From contig JAFBJZ010000107.1 of the NCBI GenBank assembly GCA_016785225.1, positions 1,240,001 to 1,304,000 on the forward strand: a stretch of 64,000 nucleotides of DNA. The letters run 5' to 3'. This document shows, in pieces, positions 22,770-36,288 of the stretch; position 1 is the stretch's first letter, and the number at the start of each line of letters is the position of its first letter. Under the pieces are notes generated by a model, which ran no database searches, was not told the origin of the DNA, and saw only the letters and a program-made list of their open reading frames with translations. The position numbers and the translations under genes are program-made. Source of the DNA: Psettodes erumei (taxonomy: Eukaryota; Chordata; Actinopteri; Pleuronectiformes; Psettodidae).

Positions 22770-25700
22770 TTACAATATAACACAGACGGCAGAGGGAGTG
22801 TGTTTGTCCACTGCAGACCACTTCTTCAGGCTCTTATACTCACTTGGGTGAAGCGCAGAATAACCTACAGCCTCCACTGACCTCCTTTTCTGGACCCGGT
22901 GGAGGAGGATCCGGTAGATCCCTGTCAATGGGCTCCGGCAGTCTAGACAGGGATTGTTTTGGAAATGAACTGTCACAATACCTAGATCTGACAGCAAACA
23001 CTTCACCTCCTGCTCCTCCACACACAGCGCCTGGTTGGCCTGGGCAAAGTGGGCTGGGGACATGGGCAACAAGACGTATGGATGAGGGTATTCAATGCCC
23101 CTCAACCATGCACTGTTCATAATCTGTGTGAGAGAGGAGCGGTCAGCAGGCACAGGCCTCAGCATGCCCTTGATGACCAGTTGGCAGGGATCGGGCACGT
23201 AAGCAGGGATACTGTAGGCCCCTTGGAGGATGCAGCGCTTCAGCCTCCCCAGGTTGTCTCCGTAGAAGGGCAAAGTGGCCGTCACGATGAAATACAAGAG
23301 AATACCTAAAGCCCAAATATCAGAATAGCGTCCAATGTAGCCTTTTTCCTTAAACAGTTCAGGAGCAGCATAAGGTGGAGAGCCACAGAAATTGGTGAGG
23401 AGCTCAGAAGGGCTGCTCTCTGTGCTGAAGCCAAAATCTCCAACCTTGATGCAGTAACTAGTGGTGTAGAAGATGTTTTCTGCTTTAAGGTCTCTGTGAA
23501 CGATGTTGTTGTCATGCTGAAATATCAGAAAAGATTTGTTAGATTTTTACACTGTAGCATTTACTTTTAGGAAAAAATGGTCAATTAAAAAAAAATAAGT
23601 ACAATAATGAGTATTTCATTTCTTCTGTTATTGTTTGAACTCAGTTTGGACTAAAAGTTATGGGGCATTTTGGTGACGTAGGCGTTTAAGACAATAATCA
23701 TATTATCACAATACCCCCTGGCTTAAGTCTGACTGAGAATCAGTTACATATGAGTTACTTATCAACTTCTCTCCATCTCCTGTCACCTCTCCATTGACCA
23801 CGATGAAAGTAAAGTCAATAACATCACCCAAACTTCAGAATGTGCATATGTGAATGTTACTTTACATAAATCAATCATATTAATTAGGAATACCTCAAAT
23901 TCCTGGATATGAGGCAGAGAGATGGTTAATGGGGAAGGGACACCGACGCTCACCATGTGTTTAACAGCAGAGACAACTTGTGCAAAGACCAGCTTGGTTT
24001 CCAGGTCGTTAAGTTTCCCCCTGGTGGTGATTCGAGAGAAAAGGTCTCCACCGCTGCCGTACTCCATTACTAGATACAGCTTCCGGCTGGTCTCGATCAC
24101 CTCGTACAGACGCACTATGTTGGGGTGGCACAGCTTCTCCATGCAGCTAATTTCTGAAGAAGTCAGAGGCTGGCTTTTCTTCTCCAGGCGCAGCTTGTCC
24201 ATGACTTTGACAGCTACTCGCTCTGAGAGAGAAAGAGGAGGAGGATACTTTGAGAGGGTCTGATGAAGTAAGAGGTCAAAGTAAATACATGCTTAAGAGA
24301 TTCGAACACAGAAAAGGAGGAGATGGTTTCCATTGCTACATATGAGAAGACAATGGAATACATATGAAAAAAAGATTGTTGCTCCCCTATTCTAAGATAT
24401 GACAAAAATATGGCTAAGAATCGAGAACCTACCCTGAACAATTCACTGCACATTCACACACGAGCGTAATTTTATAACAGCTTTCAGCAGAACATAAATT
24501 CACTTCAGAGGTCAGGGAAGATGTAGGGTGTCCCCTTCTGACCTGAATGTTATTCAACCTGTCATTATCTATTTCCAGATACTATCACCTCAAGGTCCAA
24601 CCATCTGCATAACAGAAAAGGCTAAAGTGCGGGCTGCTCAAGTTAGGTACTAACCAGAAAACATTGATTGACTTTCATACAGAAATGTTAACTCATTGTT
24701 ACCAACCTTTTGTCAATGCATGGATGCCCAGCCTGACAGTAGAGAAGTTGCCCTGCCCAATCTCTCCGCGCAGCTCATAAAAGCCAACTCTTCGACCGAG
24801 CATCAGGTCATTGATGATCTTCTCATTGTGGGCCATGTCATAGACAGCCCTCTCAAATGGTGACTGCCTCATTCTCTCTGCTTCGGTCACCTGCGGAAAG
24901 GCACATGTGGTAGCGGAGGCCGGCGGTTTGGCTGTTGTCTCCACCTTTTGAGCCTCAGCTTTGGATTTTTTGCTTGTTTTCTGCTTTGGCCATAATCGCG
25001 TTTTGATGGCTTGAAAGAAATGTAAGAAACAAGAAAGAGTTGGAAATCAGTGCATAAATTTGAGCTTCTTTTCTGGAGCCTTTTCTAATAATAGTCAGAG
25101 CCCACAACACTTTTACTGAGGAATTCCTAATAACACTCCATCATCAGGATTGGACTGCTCAACTCTTACGAAAGTCATTGTGCAGACAGGCAGTGTGAAC
25201 TTCTATGTATAGGAGAGTGATAATGAGATTGGCCTCAGTGTTCACTCACTTTGACCTCAATGAGGCAAAATGCTGGCCTCCTTTACATCAGCCTAATTTG
25301 TAAGTTGCTAGTGTCAGTTAACAGCAGTTTGCACACATCATTTATGAGATAGAGTCAAACAATAACTGATTATGTAGATTTTAATCTAAATTAGATGAAT
25401 ATTCACCAATTATATTAGTAGCAAAGGCCAAATGCTTGGGGTGGGCTAGGCAATACCAGCATTTCACAGTGGATGACTGGAAAAAAGTCCTATTCACTGA
25501 TGAGTTTGAGATGTGCATCTGTAAAAGAAATTAGTATCACATTCAAAACAAATGCAAAATGGAAGAATAATCTTGGTCTCAGACTTCTGGAACCACATGT
25601 ATATTTTCATTTGTTAGGATTGACAAAAGCAGGATATGTCAACCTTTCCTGTTTTTTCTGTTCTTGGAACAGATAAGGTTTTGGATGCAGTTCTCAAAAC

Positions 25701-26990
25701 TCAGCACATTTCTTTTAAAGACTGGCCAAACTAATCATTTCCTGAAATAGGATTATATGTTGCAGCATTTCTAATATACACTTTAGATCCCTATTCTTCT
25801 TTTGTTTCATGGATCCAACATTACACAAAGAGTAATGGATGATGGGATCAGATCTCAAACTGTTCATCCATGATCGCTTGTATGGGCATCTTACGGTAGT
25901 AGTACATACTATCTAACCTTTTATCACATGTGAAGGACGGTTAAACAAAGCAGGCAATGATAAACAAAAGCAACACTTCTAACACTTAAACTGGACAATC
26001 AAACTGTAAACTTGTTATGATACTCGGGCTCCTCCTTGTGGGTCAAATTTAGAATCTGGTAGGCTTAGTTGTCAAAGTGCCCAGGATTACTCGCTTCTTT
26101 TAGACACAGTATTAGTGGGTCATGTCTGAATGCAGAAGGCTATTTATACTGTACTAATGGAGTTTATAACTAGTAAAACAGACTATTAAATTGCTGTAAA
26201 GTAACCTTTTTCCCTTTCTGTGTCAGTTTCTTTTATTCTATTCATTGTACTCTTCTACACCAGTTAAATGTAAAGAACAATGATTTTACTTGAAATGTAT
26301 GACGCTGACTTACCTTACCAAGATACCAAATGTAGTGATGTACTTATCTTACAAACAACTTTTCAGAGATAAGATTTAATCAGCAGCCATTCAAAAAATC
26401 TGCATGATTATGTTTTAGAACATGTTGTTGTCTTACCCTGTAAACTAGTTCAAATTCATAAATCAGAAAAGAAGTAGATTTTATGCAGTAGTTTAAACAA
26501 GCTAAAAAGTATATTGTAAAATTATTTCAAAGGCAGTCCTTGTAAGCATTAATGACTAGCAAGTGATGGCTTATTCAGTGTTTAATAAATCACTTACAAA
26601 TGCCTCAGATTTAAATTAGAAGCTGTCAGTCAGAACAGTGCTATTATAAATGTTGGTAATCCTTAAAAGCACTCACTTTCTAATAAGCCACCTAGCATTC
26701 ATTAGTGTAAATAAGTCTTTAATACATTTTTTACAATAATCCACTTTACAGATGATTTAAAGAGATAAAAGTACAAAGCATGTGTTATGATGTTGACAGA
26801 AGAGTTACTGACAGGCAAGTTATTTAGTAGTATATCTAAATGATTTATTTTACTTATTTCATTAAGGGTCTCATCAGGAAGAATTAAAAAAATAAGGAAC
26901 TTTCTGCAAACTACAATGCTGCAGAAACAGAAATATTGTTAAGAAGTCCATAGAGCTGATAGTTTTACCTGGTAACTGCGGGTCCTTCAT
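22770..26990 (-). CDS. nim1k: Serine/threonine protein kinase NIM1 (AMPK-related)
   Basis: Coding exons in transcript order are 26969-26990, 24707-25009, 23954-24222 and 22770-23516. Phases join and give 446 residues (human 436). The kinase domain starts near residue 82. It shows the glycine loop GEIGQGNFSTV, the ATP lysine in RVAVKVMDK (about K114), the catalytic loop IVHRDLKAEN (D207), DFG at 225-227 and SPPYAAPELF. The C-terminal tail ends in TGIYRILLHRVQKRR and VCVIL, as in human NIM1. The first exon carries only MKDPQLP and differs from the human N-terminus, so an alternative start exon is possible. The activation loop reads LLTNFCG where human has LNTFCG, moving the threonine by one position. 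The gene is head-to-head with pole4, about 1.5 kb apart. Confidence 0.95.
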
Positions 26991-27534
26991 GTCTGTCCCT
27001 CAGGCTGTAACACCTGACTGTGACTCAACATACGAATGGAGCTTCACAGGACTAAATCACTCCTCACAATCCTATTAAGGCAATGTCTTAGTGGAGTGCT
27101 CATAAGGTCCTCCAAGTCAGACTGAAATGTATACAAGCTTTTACCGTATAAAATAATCACACCACATAGTTTTTATGATGATAGAATTCATAATAAATGA
27201 TGAATGAAAATCGGCTAATTTTCGATTCATAATGGCAATTTCTTGCAAATATGTAAACCTGTAATAGCTGCCAGGTAAATTAAGGATTACAACTGGATCC
27301 AGACGAGACCATGGTATCCTGTGATGTGACCTCACTCTTAAGACGTATCCCCACCACGGAGGCAGTGGAAACTATACTGTAGCAGCTGCTATGTGTCAAC
27401 ACCCTTGAAAACAAAACAACCTCAACCCAGACTAAACAGGTCAACCACTGGATCTCTGCCTGATCACTAAATATTTCCAGGAGAAATGGATTTTCTACAA
27501 ACAGAAACATGGCTGTGCCATGGGCTCTCAGTAT

Positions 27535-28075
27535 CTCCTACTGTGGCCAACCTCGACAGGGATCGATCCAAATATTGATAGTATCGATACAAAGTATCGG
27601 TATCGGATCGATACTAGCCTGGTGAGATCGATTCTTTACTTTAAGTTCCGCTCTTGTTTGCAATGCTGCGGTTTTGGCAAAGAGGAAACAGCCAAGGTCG
27701 CCGGACTTGCCGCTCCTGTATCAGCGCAGAGCAGACACACTTTGCTCCCCCTCCCCCCTCTCGTGTTTAGATGTTGTGCCATCACATGAGTCACGTGATG
27801 TGATTTGGACGTGCAAAGCAAAAAGATTTTTCTTAAAACATTAAGATAATAAAGCATTTTCTATTTAATTATAAACTTTGTCCTAATTCTGTCCTGGGTT
27901 TTAACTATTTAATAATAAAAAGGAAACATCACAAAAAACACTTCAGGTCATGAAAACTAATGACATTTAGCAATTCAGTGATGCATCCTGTATCGGTATC
28001 GGTATCGGCAATACTGGCCCGTATTTACTCAGTATCGGATCGATACCAAAATATGCAGTATCGCACACCACTACT
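27535..28075. mobile_element. Non-autonomous DNA transposon-like element (hAT-like, tentative)
   Basis: Both ends are rich in ATCGATAC/TATCGG motifs in opposing orientation. The left end has GATCGATCC, TATCGGTATCGGATCGATAC; the right end has TATCGGTATCGGTATCGG, then CAGTATCGGATCGATACC and TGCAGTATCGCACACCACTA. There is no transposase frame in the interior. The texture resembles hAT-derived short elements of fish. I could not define exact terminal repeats or an 8-bp target duplication. It lies between the nim1k and pole4 start codons. Confidence 0.5.
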
Positions 28076-28299
28076 TTCCATCATGAACTGAACACGCTGC
28101 TTTGACGAGAGGAGCAACTTTTTTTCAAAAATTCTGCCGCAAGACTAGTTGCTACTGATTCAACGCCCTGCGGGTGTCTATGAGCTGGATGGATGAGAAC
28201 CACCGCTGACGCTTTGATTGACGTTGAAGTATTGCCAATAGCCAAGACCTTATTTTCAATCTCTCCATTCACTGACGAGAATTAGTTGGCGGGAGAGGA

Positions 28300-28480
28300 A
28301 AAGGCGGGGCGTATGATATCCTGGTGGACGAATCAGCGCAGGATCCTCGTCGAAAGCCCGGAAACACATGCTGGCGCGCTGTTGTCGATGTTGTTGTCAT
28401 GTGCGACATGTAGCTAGAAAACGATAGTGACTAGATCGCGCGCGTGTTGTAATTTTAAGGTTTGTAAAAAATAATAACAA
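28300..28480 (+). promoter_or_regulatory. pole4 promoter region
   Basis: This CpG-rich stretch (GGCGGGGCGTATG near 28303, GCGCGCTGTTG near 28374, CGCGCGCG near 28437-28444) lies immediately upstream of the pole4 ATG and has no TATA box, as expected for a housekeeping replication gene. The gene-proximal GC rise contrasts with the AT-rich flank. Confidence 0.5.
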
Positions 28481-30437
28481 ATGGCAGCGACAGCGGCTGC
28501 AACGCCCGTTACCCCACCAGAGCTCGACCCCGACCGCTGTGGGAGCGAGGAGGAAAGCCGCGGGGCCGAGGCGGAGGAGGAAAGCGGCCAGCAGCAGACA
28601 GGCCCCGCTGCCGCCGTGAGCCACAGCCGACTGTCCAAACTCCCGCTGGCCCGCATCAAGGCGCTCATGAAAACCGACCCAGACGTGTCCCTCGCTAGCC
28701 AGGAGTCTGTGTTCATCATCGCAAAGGCCACGGTAAAATTCTCGTAGCATTACACTTTGCTTTCTATCTCTGTGATCGGACTTCAAGTTGAAAGAAAGAC
28801 AGTCAGTATCGACGAATCTATCTACAGGCTGATGTAAAAAATATTTTTTCTATACTACATGTTCAGCGTGTTCAGTAAATCTTAAGTATAAACTCAGTCA
28901 AACCTGCAAAGCATCAGCGGCACCTGAACATGTGCATACATAAATCTACATAAACTGTTGTCTCAGCTCCTGTCCTCCAATGTTGTGTGTAGGCTGTAAG
29001 TAATGATACAACCAATGGTGCTATCAAATATAGCATCATTGCGTCTTACACAAAGGGCATTGAATGTGCAGCGTTCACTTTTTTAAAATACCACAGGGAT
29101 CGCCGGTGAAACCGCGGCGCATGTGTATTTCAAATTACCGTAACTCCTCGCTACTTCGTGCAATTTAATCATTCAAACTGCCCCTGAAAGCTGTGAACAA
29201 TACAAAATATGTCTATTATTTTGGGGTTAATCTATCTCTATGAAATAAATGCTATGCACAAAACAATATTTTCTATCTTATACAGCAGTACAGAAAACAT
29301 ATACTATATTAAAAAGTAACTGCATAGCCTCAAGATGATAATCTTCTCACTTTAAAAATGTAAATCATTCAGACTATACACTGAAAAAAGACGATTAACA
29401 ATAAATTAATCTAATTTATTAAGTAAATTTCAAAGAACTTAATTCATTTAGGTGTTCTTTTTTCAGTGTAGCAAGTTAAGTCAAGTGAATTGTTTGTTAG
29501 AAGTGAAAGTGAGGAAAATGAAATGCAACATGCAAAATCACATCCCATTTCCTTTGGGTGCATTTTGGCTCAGATACATATCAATACTGTTCACCAATTC
29601 ATATTGGTTTTAAGAAAAAAAAGATATCAAATTTAAATGATGATTTTTTTTCTGTCTTCCAGGAGTTGTTTGTTGAAATGATAGCCAAAGATGCCCTAGT
29701 GTATGCCCAGCAAGGGAAAAGGAAAACTTTGCAAAGAAAAGACTTGGGTAAGCTCTGCAAAGAAATTCCTTTAGAATTTGTAAATACATACAAACTTCCA
29801 AATGAGTTTAGGATATTAATGTTGTTCAGCTGATGGACTCAGACCAGGACATGACTTTGTAGATCGGTGCACTGCTGATTATCGGAGAGAGGATTCAATT
29901 TTTTAGCTGCACTGGTGAACATTTTTAATTTGAGCATTAACAAACCTGTGACTTTACTCTGTAGCTCTATGAGATTTATCAGATCAGCTTTATACGGACT
30001 TATATGATCTATAAACCAGTTTTGACTTCTGTATCTTCTGTTGTCACCTGTCTCAATCAAATCATCTTCATTCTCTTTTCCTTTTGCATCTGCAGACAAT
30101 GCTATAGAGGCCATAGATGAATTTGCATTTCTTGAAGGTAGGCCTTATCGTCAAGATCTTTAGCATCATCATTGCATGAATATAGCAATGTTCACACTGC
30201 AAATCATTGCATGTAAATTTGGTTTAATGATCATATCTGATTTTCTTCATTAAGAGTACACTGCAAATTTTCTTTGTACTATGTTTTCATGTGACCAAAT
30301 ACCCAGTACAAGGCAGGGTTAAAATTCCCATGTGTGTGAGGAATACATAACGGATGTGAACAAACAAAATAGACTTGATTGACATCAATATGTTTCAATC
30401 CATAATTCTTCAATTTTCTCTAGGCACTCTCGATTAA
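28481..30437 (+). CDS. pole4: DNA polymerase epsilon subunit 4 (histone-fold)
   Basis: POLE4 pairs with POLE3 as a histone-fold dimer in DNA polymerase epsilon and helps handle H3-H4 at replication forks. Coding exons are 28481-28732, 29663-29747, 30096-30137 and 30424-30437, with matched phases, giving 130 residues (human 117). After an Ala/Glu-rich N-terminus come SRLSKLPLARIKALMKTDPD, QESVFIIAKA, ELFVEMIAKDALVYAQQGKR, KTLQRKDL, DNAIEAIDEFAFLE and GTLD before the stop, all strongly matching the family. The last exon encodes just four residues. AATAAA at 30687-30692 gives a short 3' UTR. Confidence 0.97.
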
Positions 30438-30699
30438 AGACCAATCCAGAGACCAATCCGAACATTGACTATCTGCAACCATCCAAGAAATTCTCTATTA
30501 CAGGGATACAGTTTATTGCGGAAAACTTTCTGGTACTTTTTAAGTCAAACTCTTTGTCTTAGTCATATTTGATGTTTATAAATACTTTTTCTACAGTGTG
30601 CCATTAAGATTTTTCATACTTTGAAGACATAAGTGATGAGGTTTACATTATTTGTAAATAGTTGTGAAAAAACTACTGTACCATGAAATAAATGTAAGT

Positions 30700-33600
30700 T
30701 TTAAACATCCAGTTTCTGTCACAATGAAATGGTCCATCTTCATCAGATTGTCACAGCCTAATTTACTGGTCATTTTGTGATATGCAAGGTAGATATTGTC
30801 ATAATGTGATCCATCTCAAAGGGCCAGAGATTCTCAATATGTGTTTTTGTAAAGAAGAAAACAAGAAAGATCTCTGATAGCACAAACCTCATCCACGGCT
30901 GAACATACCCATCCTTCCTCTGGAAAGACACCATCACAGAGTGCCATCGAGGGATGAGTAGGCTCATGTTTGTAAATGAAGTCATGTTTGTAAATGAAGT
31001 CCACTGCAAACAACACTCACAGCTGGGGAAACTATGTTGAGTATTGTAACTTCCTCTTGAATTCCTGTAAAGTTAAGGTGGATCATTTTAAACTTCTGGA
31101 GTGCATTCAGGCAACTGTCCATGGTGCTGATCCCGGGACCACCAGGGATGCTGTGGCTAACTTATATATATTTAGAATAGGTATCTGATATGTCACTTGA
31201 ACCAAAAGACACTGAGATATGCATGGGTATGACGTGAAAAATATTCCTGTTTCAATATCTCTGCTTTTCCATCTTTTGTGCCATTAGTTAACAAGGTTTC
31301 AGGCCATTTTTGATACTGCATTGCCAAAAAGTTGGGCCCCCAAAGGAGTGTATACAGCTCTGTGAGTTAAAAACTAAATCAGACAATGCTATACTGGTTT
31401 TTATTTAACTTTAAATATAGCACTAACACAATAACAATAGAAATAACACCTAACATCAATATTTTTGACAAAGATCCATGAAATTTGGTTATTTAAGAAC
31501 TGTGACCATTATATTTATATATATATATATATTCTGAGGGGGAAATTATACTACGTAAGTGTTCACTGATGGACACATGTTTAGGTTACAGATTGACCAA
31601 GATGGTTTCTGTATTTGATATGGTACATAACTTAATTTTCTCAATATCACAAGCAGTGAATCTCTTGGAAAAGTAATTGTCATAAATGTCACTATTGGCA
31701 TTTATCATAAAACCCCATTTGGCTGCTACAATAGTACAGTTTCAACATGTAGACAGTACAGGCCAAACCAATACAAGCCAGTGGTGAAACAGAGAATGTT
31801 AAAGGGAATTTATTGCCCAAAACAGTGACACTGAGAAAGGTTCAAGTTTACATTAGGAATGTATCTGAATCTCTCTTGACCTGAGATGTGTGTTGTTCTT
31901 CCTGACAGCATTTATTAAACACTTCCAAAGTGTTCAGTTTCACACTCTAGGCACAGTCAAGACCCCTTGAGTTTTTGCAGTGGGGATTTTCAAAATAAAT
32001 GCTTGAGTGTGTTTAAGCTGATTTTCTGGGTTTAGTGTTTCGGAGAGTAATGAAACAGAGCTGTGAGAAGCACAGATGTTTGGTTTCAAAGGAGCACCAG
32101 TCAACTCCCTGCAGAGGAATGCATGACTGGCACAGGGGAACATGGATTGTTCCTTACTAATAAAATATAATCACATGTTTAAGGATTGGACATCATTTTA
32201 TTTCCACAGTCAATAAAAACATTCCATTAAGGAAATCTAATGTGAAAAGAAAATGCAGAGCCGCCTTACCCAAGTCCAGAGCCGAACATCTGATCAAGAT
32301 TGCCTATCCATCTCATCCAGAAGCATGGTACTAGAGTGGCTACAGAAAAGCTAAATCTGCCTATCAGCACCACTTATAAACATCTGATTTTGTAAAGCCG
32401 GAACTATTCCTTTAATTATGAGCTAAATGGCTTAAGTTTTTAATTTAGCGTCTTGTCTGTTTCATCCACCAGATTATACGAAGTATTTGCTCCAGGCAAC
32501 TGATCTCTTGTAAATCCTTTTGAAGTACAATAAAATCTCACTAAGCCCTCCAGTATCTGAAGGACACCAAACCATCTTTACATACTGTACAACTCAAGCT
32601 TTTCACCCCCTGGAAGAGGAAGGCATTGCTCTGTCAGCCATACTATTGACTGCTGCTGGATTTATTTTTTAATTTCCCCACATGTTCGTGAGTCTGCACA
32701 CCTTGACAGGAGATATATATAAGATATGCAGAAACGGCATCTGGCTCACAAGCAGACCTGTAGTCATGTGGAAGGTATGTTTTTGCAGCTGAGATTCCAA
32801 CCTGATTTCTTGGGTCAAATTCTTCAACACTTAACCCCACCCCCAACACATACACACACATATACATACACATTTTTACAGCAGCCTCACCCCTCAGTGC
32901 ACAGACTGCATATTTTCACATCCAGGGTTTTGATGTGTGTGTCTGAATATGTCTCTATTTTTTCCACCAAGTGTTTCAGGAGCCAAAGAGTAATTTGTTC
33001 AGTGTTAAGAGCTGAACCACAGGAACTCAGGCTGGCCCGGATTGATCTAACCCTACAAAATGTGGCCATTACATGGTGCACATTAGTGTCTAAAGCAATA
33101 TTTCACTGAATGAGATGTGACTCATTGTTCCAGTGCTGCCCCAGCCTATGTCTGATTCTGTTTTTTTTCCCAAAGTACAGTATGCCTAAATCATTGTGGC
33201 TGATGAAGTGTGATGTGAATTTCTCATTTTGTAAGTCAGTAAACATCGTTTGTCAATTAGTTGTAATTCTAGGATGATTTACTGGAACTTACTGTCGTTA
33301 CCAAAGACAAAATAAACAGCCTTTGAACAAACTGGTTATGTTTCCATGAAGCCATTACAAAATAACTCTAACTACACAGCAATCAAGATAAATTATATAG
33401 GGGGTATATATTATATAAATTATATATTATAAGTTATCAAAGAATAAATTGGGTTGAACTTGAATTGCAGTCTTCCAAGTTCATCTCAGGCCCAGGAACA
33501 TTTGTTAATTTTCCTCTCATCTATCCTCTGTGTCCCTTTGTTAAAGGCATAAACAACCCAAAGAATACAGTAGAATAGAGTGGACTTGTCCTTTAAAGAG

Positions 33601-36190
33601 TCACTTACTTGGATTAAGAGCAAGGCTTTTCTGACATCACAATTTCTGACCACCAAAGATGAGGAGGTCTGAATGTTGGAAATGTGTTCTACTATACCTG
33701 TAACGACAGCCAACTGTGATGTAATGGTGAACCGGAGTATACAACTATATGCAGAAAGATATAACATTAGATGTTAGTAGAAAATGTTCAGCTAGTGTCA
33801 AATTTAAGGTAATTTTGCAAAAGTCAGTACAGCTAAATTAAAACAAACAATTCCCCCTTGCTGACATTGAGTTCTGTGTATTATCACAAGTAAGAAGGAG
33901 ATGGTTTATGGACATTGCTGCACAAATGCAATTTGACATTATCTGCATAGCTAGTTTTATTATGTAGTTCAAGATCTCTGGATTACCTGCATGGTATGGA
34001 CAAACACCATCTTAATAAAAAAATAACCGGGTTTACAAGTTCAGACAGATGCAAAATAGAAAAATCCAGAACTCACAAAAACTCGAGAGCAGAGGCACCA
34101 GGAAACACCAGGGAACTGTACAGACAAAGTGAAAAACTAAGACAAGAATTAAAACACAACCAAAAGTCATACTACAAAATAAGACAGGAAATAATTATCC
34201 ATATAGATTCATGAAAAGGGACAGATCATGACAAATTTGCACTCTTGCCATAAATTTGAAGGATTTGGTTAGTAGACTTTTGAAGGACATGGAAATACGC
34301 AGTACTCTTTTTTGGCCAGAGAAGTGTGAATAGAGAAACACTACTTTGATAACTCTCTGGGGGGTGTTCTCCATGTATTATCATATAATATGTATTAGAC
34401 CTGCTAGAGTAAACAGCAACTCAAACCTGTATTTCCTCATTAATAATATGGCTTAATTATAATTATTAATTTCCAAAGAACATTAAACACTTGTCTACAA
34501 TTATGTGACAACAGTGTATCTTTCATACCTAATTAGGCCTTTGAATCACAATTTTAGTAGTTGTTTTTGGCATCATCTGATTTTGTCATTTGTGTGTCAA
34601 TTTTCTCCACTACAGGTTGGTTCAAAGGAATATGCTTCAGAAGCAGATGCAGCTCTACATCAGTTTCTCTGGTTTCTCTCAATTTAATCAAGTCCTGATG
34701 CTGTTTTCTATTAAAGTCTCTCTGTAATGGATGTAGATGCTTTTCTCCCAGATGAAGCCTCCAGCTTATTCTTGTGGTATTCATATTTGCAAACTAAGTG
34801 ATCATTTTAGTATGATTTATGGGCCTACAGGGAGAGGCTGCAAAGACAGATTAGTAACATATTTTTTAAACATCTGAATTACTTTATTGACCAAATATAT
34901 TACATTGGTGACAGTGGTGCTTTGGCATGAACCAAGCCATAAAATAAAACCAAGAAAATGAATAAAAAGAACTACAACTATTCTTTGCCAGACTTCCAAA
35001 TTTGCTCTGTAAATTTAAGGCCAAACAAAAGCATGTCTCTGTTTGTTTGATGAAGAAATAGTGACCTCTATCACTGGAGATTTGTAATACAACCCCTAAA
35101 AACAGCTCCATGGTCAGTTTTAAATTCAGCATACAGCAGAGTGTCATTAGCCTAGTAAGGAAACATTATCTTGACACAAGCTTGAACTAGTGGGAGCATA
35201 AAGACTGAAAACAGCAGGATGCCAAGGACACAAACCTGTGGAACACCAGGGGGCATTTCCCATAACAAATTTGCAATTGTGAAATTGTTATAGTGTAGCA
35301 CTTTTTTGTGAGATAAAAGAGGTAGAGGGGACAATAACCCCCAAAACACAAAAAACAGGCCAAAATAAGTGTAAAACCTAACTAAACCAAAAACCAAACT
35401 CAATACAACATTTAAAATCAAGAGACAGCAGACAAAAACAGATGGGTCTTAAAAATTTCTTACAGATACCCATTGATTTAACCTCTCTGAGACTTTGTGG
35501 GTGGCTCTTGTGGAGTCAAAATTCAAAGCATAATTACAGATGGAATAATAACATGTACTATAAATTTAACATTACTTACTGTATTTACAAGGAATGTTTA
35601 CTGTGATTAATTTTTCATTCAGGGTTAATTTAAGATAATGGATGCAGTTTATTAAAGGTTTCTTGGTGTGTTCTGCATTTTGACTGAAACAGAGAACATA
35701 ACTCTGATGAAAGACTGATCCAGATGCGCAAGTCAGACACACCTACTCTTTGGTTTGAGAGTTTCCACAACAATATCATATAGTTGCACACCAGGGTCAA
35801 TTGAATATTATTTGGAAATGAATGATTTTTGTGCTATAAATGTGTGCTCTATATCAGGACCGATCATGCAATGCAAAGGTACAGGGTGATTCCTTGTTTA
35901 TTTCACCAATCAATCCCAGCAGAGAAAATGTGCTGCAAACAAGAGAAGAGGTGGGATGAGAGAGGAATTTAAAGCTTTATATGAGACAAATGAGGCTTGG
36001 CATCTTGAGTGAGGCAGCAAGAAGGGAGAAATGAGTGAGAGGTGAGATGAGTGTGAACAAGAGAGAGAATGAGGGAGTGAGTTTAGTTGAGCGTGAGAAT
36101 GACTGAAAATGGAAAAACAGAGGGTGGGAGGGAAGGAAAGACGGTAAGACAGAAAAAGAGAGGTGGTGGAAGTGAGTGAGTGAGAGATGG
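30700..36190. other. Gene-poor interval between pole4 and the second chemokine
   Basis: No conserved exon was found on either strand. It contains a TA tract near 31514-31532, a fossil reverse-transcriptase stretch (35157-35270, minus), and purine-rich GAGA sequence from 35940 onward leading to the chemokine promoter. The short open frames here (for example 33996-34214) have no recognisable family features. Confidence 0.5.
35152..35275 (-). mobile_element. LINE reverse-transcriptase fossil
   Basis: Minus-strand translation gives PPGVPQVCVLGILLFSVFML, matching the RT motif GVPQGS.LGPLLFS.YMLPL of non-LTR elements (Rex/CR1/BS type). Only this palm-region fragment is legible; flanking frames are broken. 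The glycine and serine after Q are changed, consistent with decay. Confidence 0.65.
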
Positions 36191-36199
36191 GCAGGGAGG

Positions 36200-36206
36200 T
36201 ATAAAG
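36200..36206 (+). promoter_or_regulatory. TATA box of the second chemokine gene
   Basis: TATAAAG at 36200-36206 lies 83 bases before the ATG at 36289. This implies a start near 36230 and a leader of about 60 bases. The surrounding sequence is a GAGA-rich purine tract. Confidence 0.55.
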
Positions 36207-36288
36207 AGAGGGAGGGAGTAATATAAGAGAGGCAGCCATAGAGGGAGAGGTGACAGAGTAGATTATCCTCCTCTCTGCCAGCCTCACC

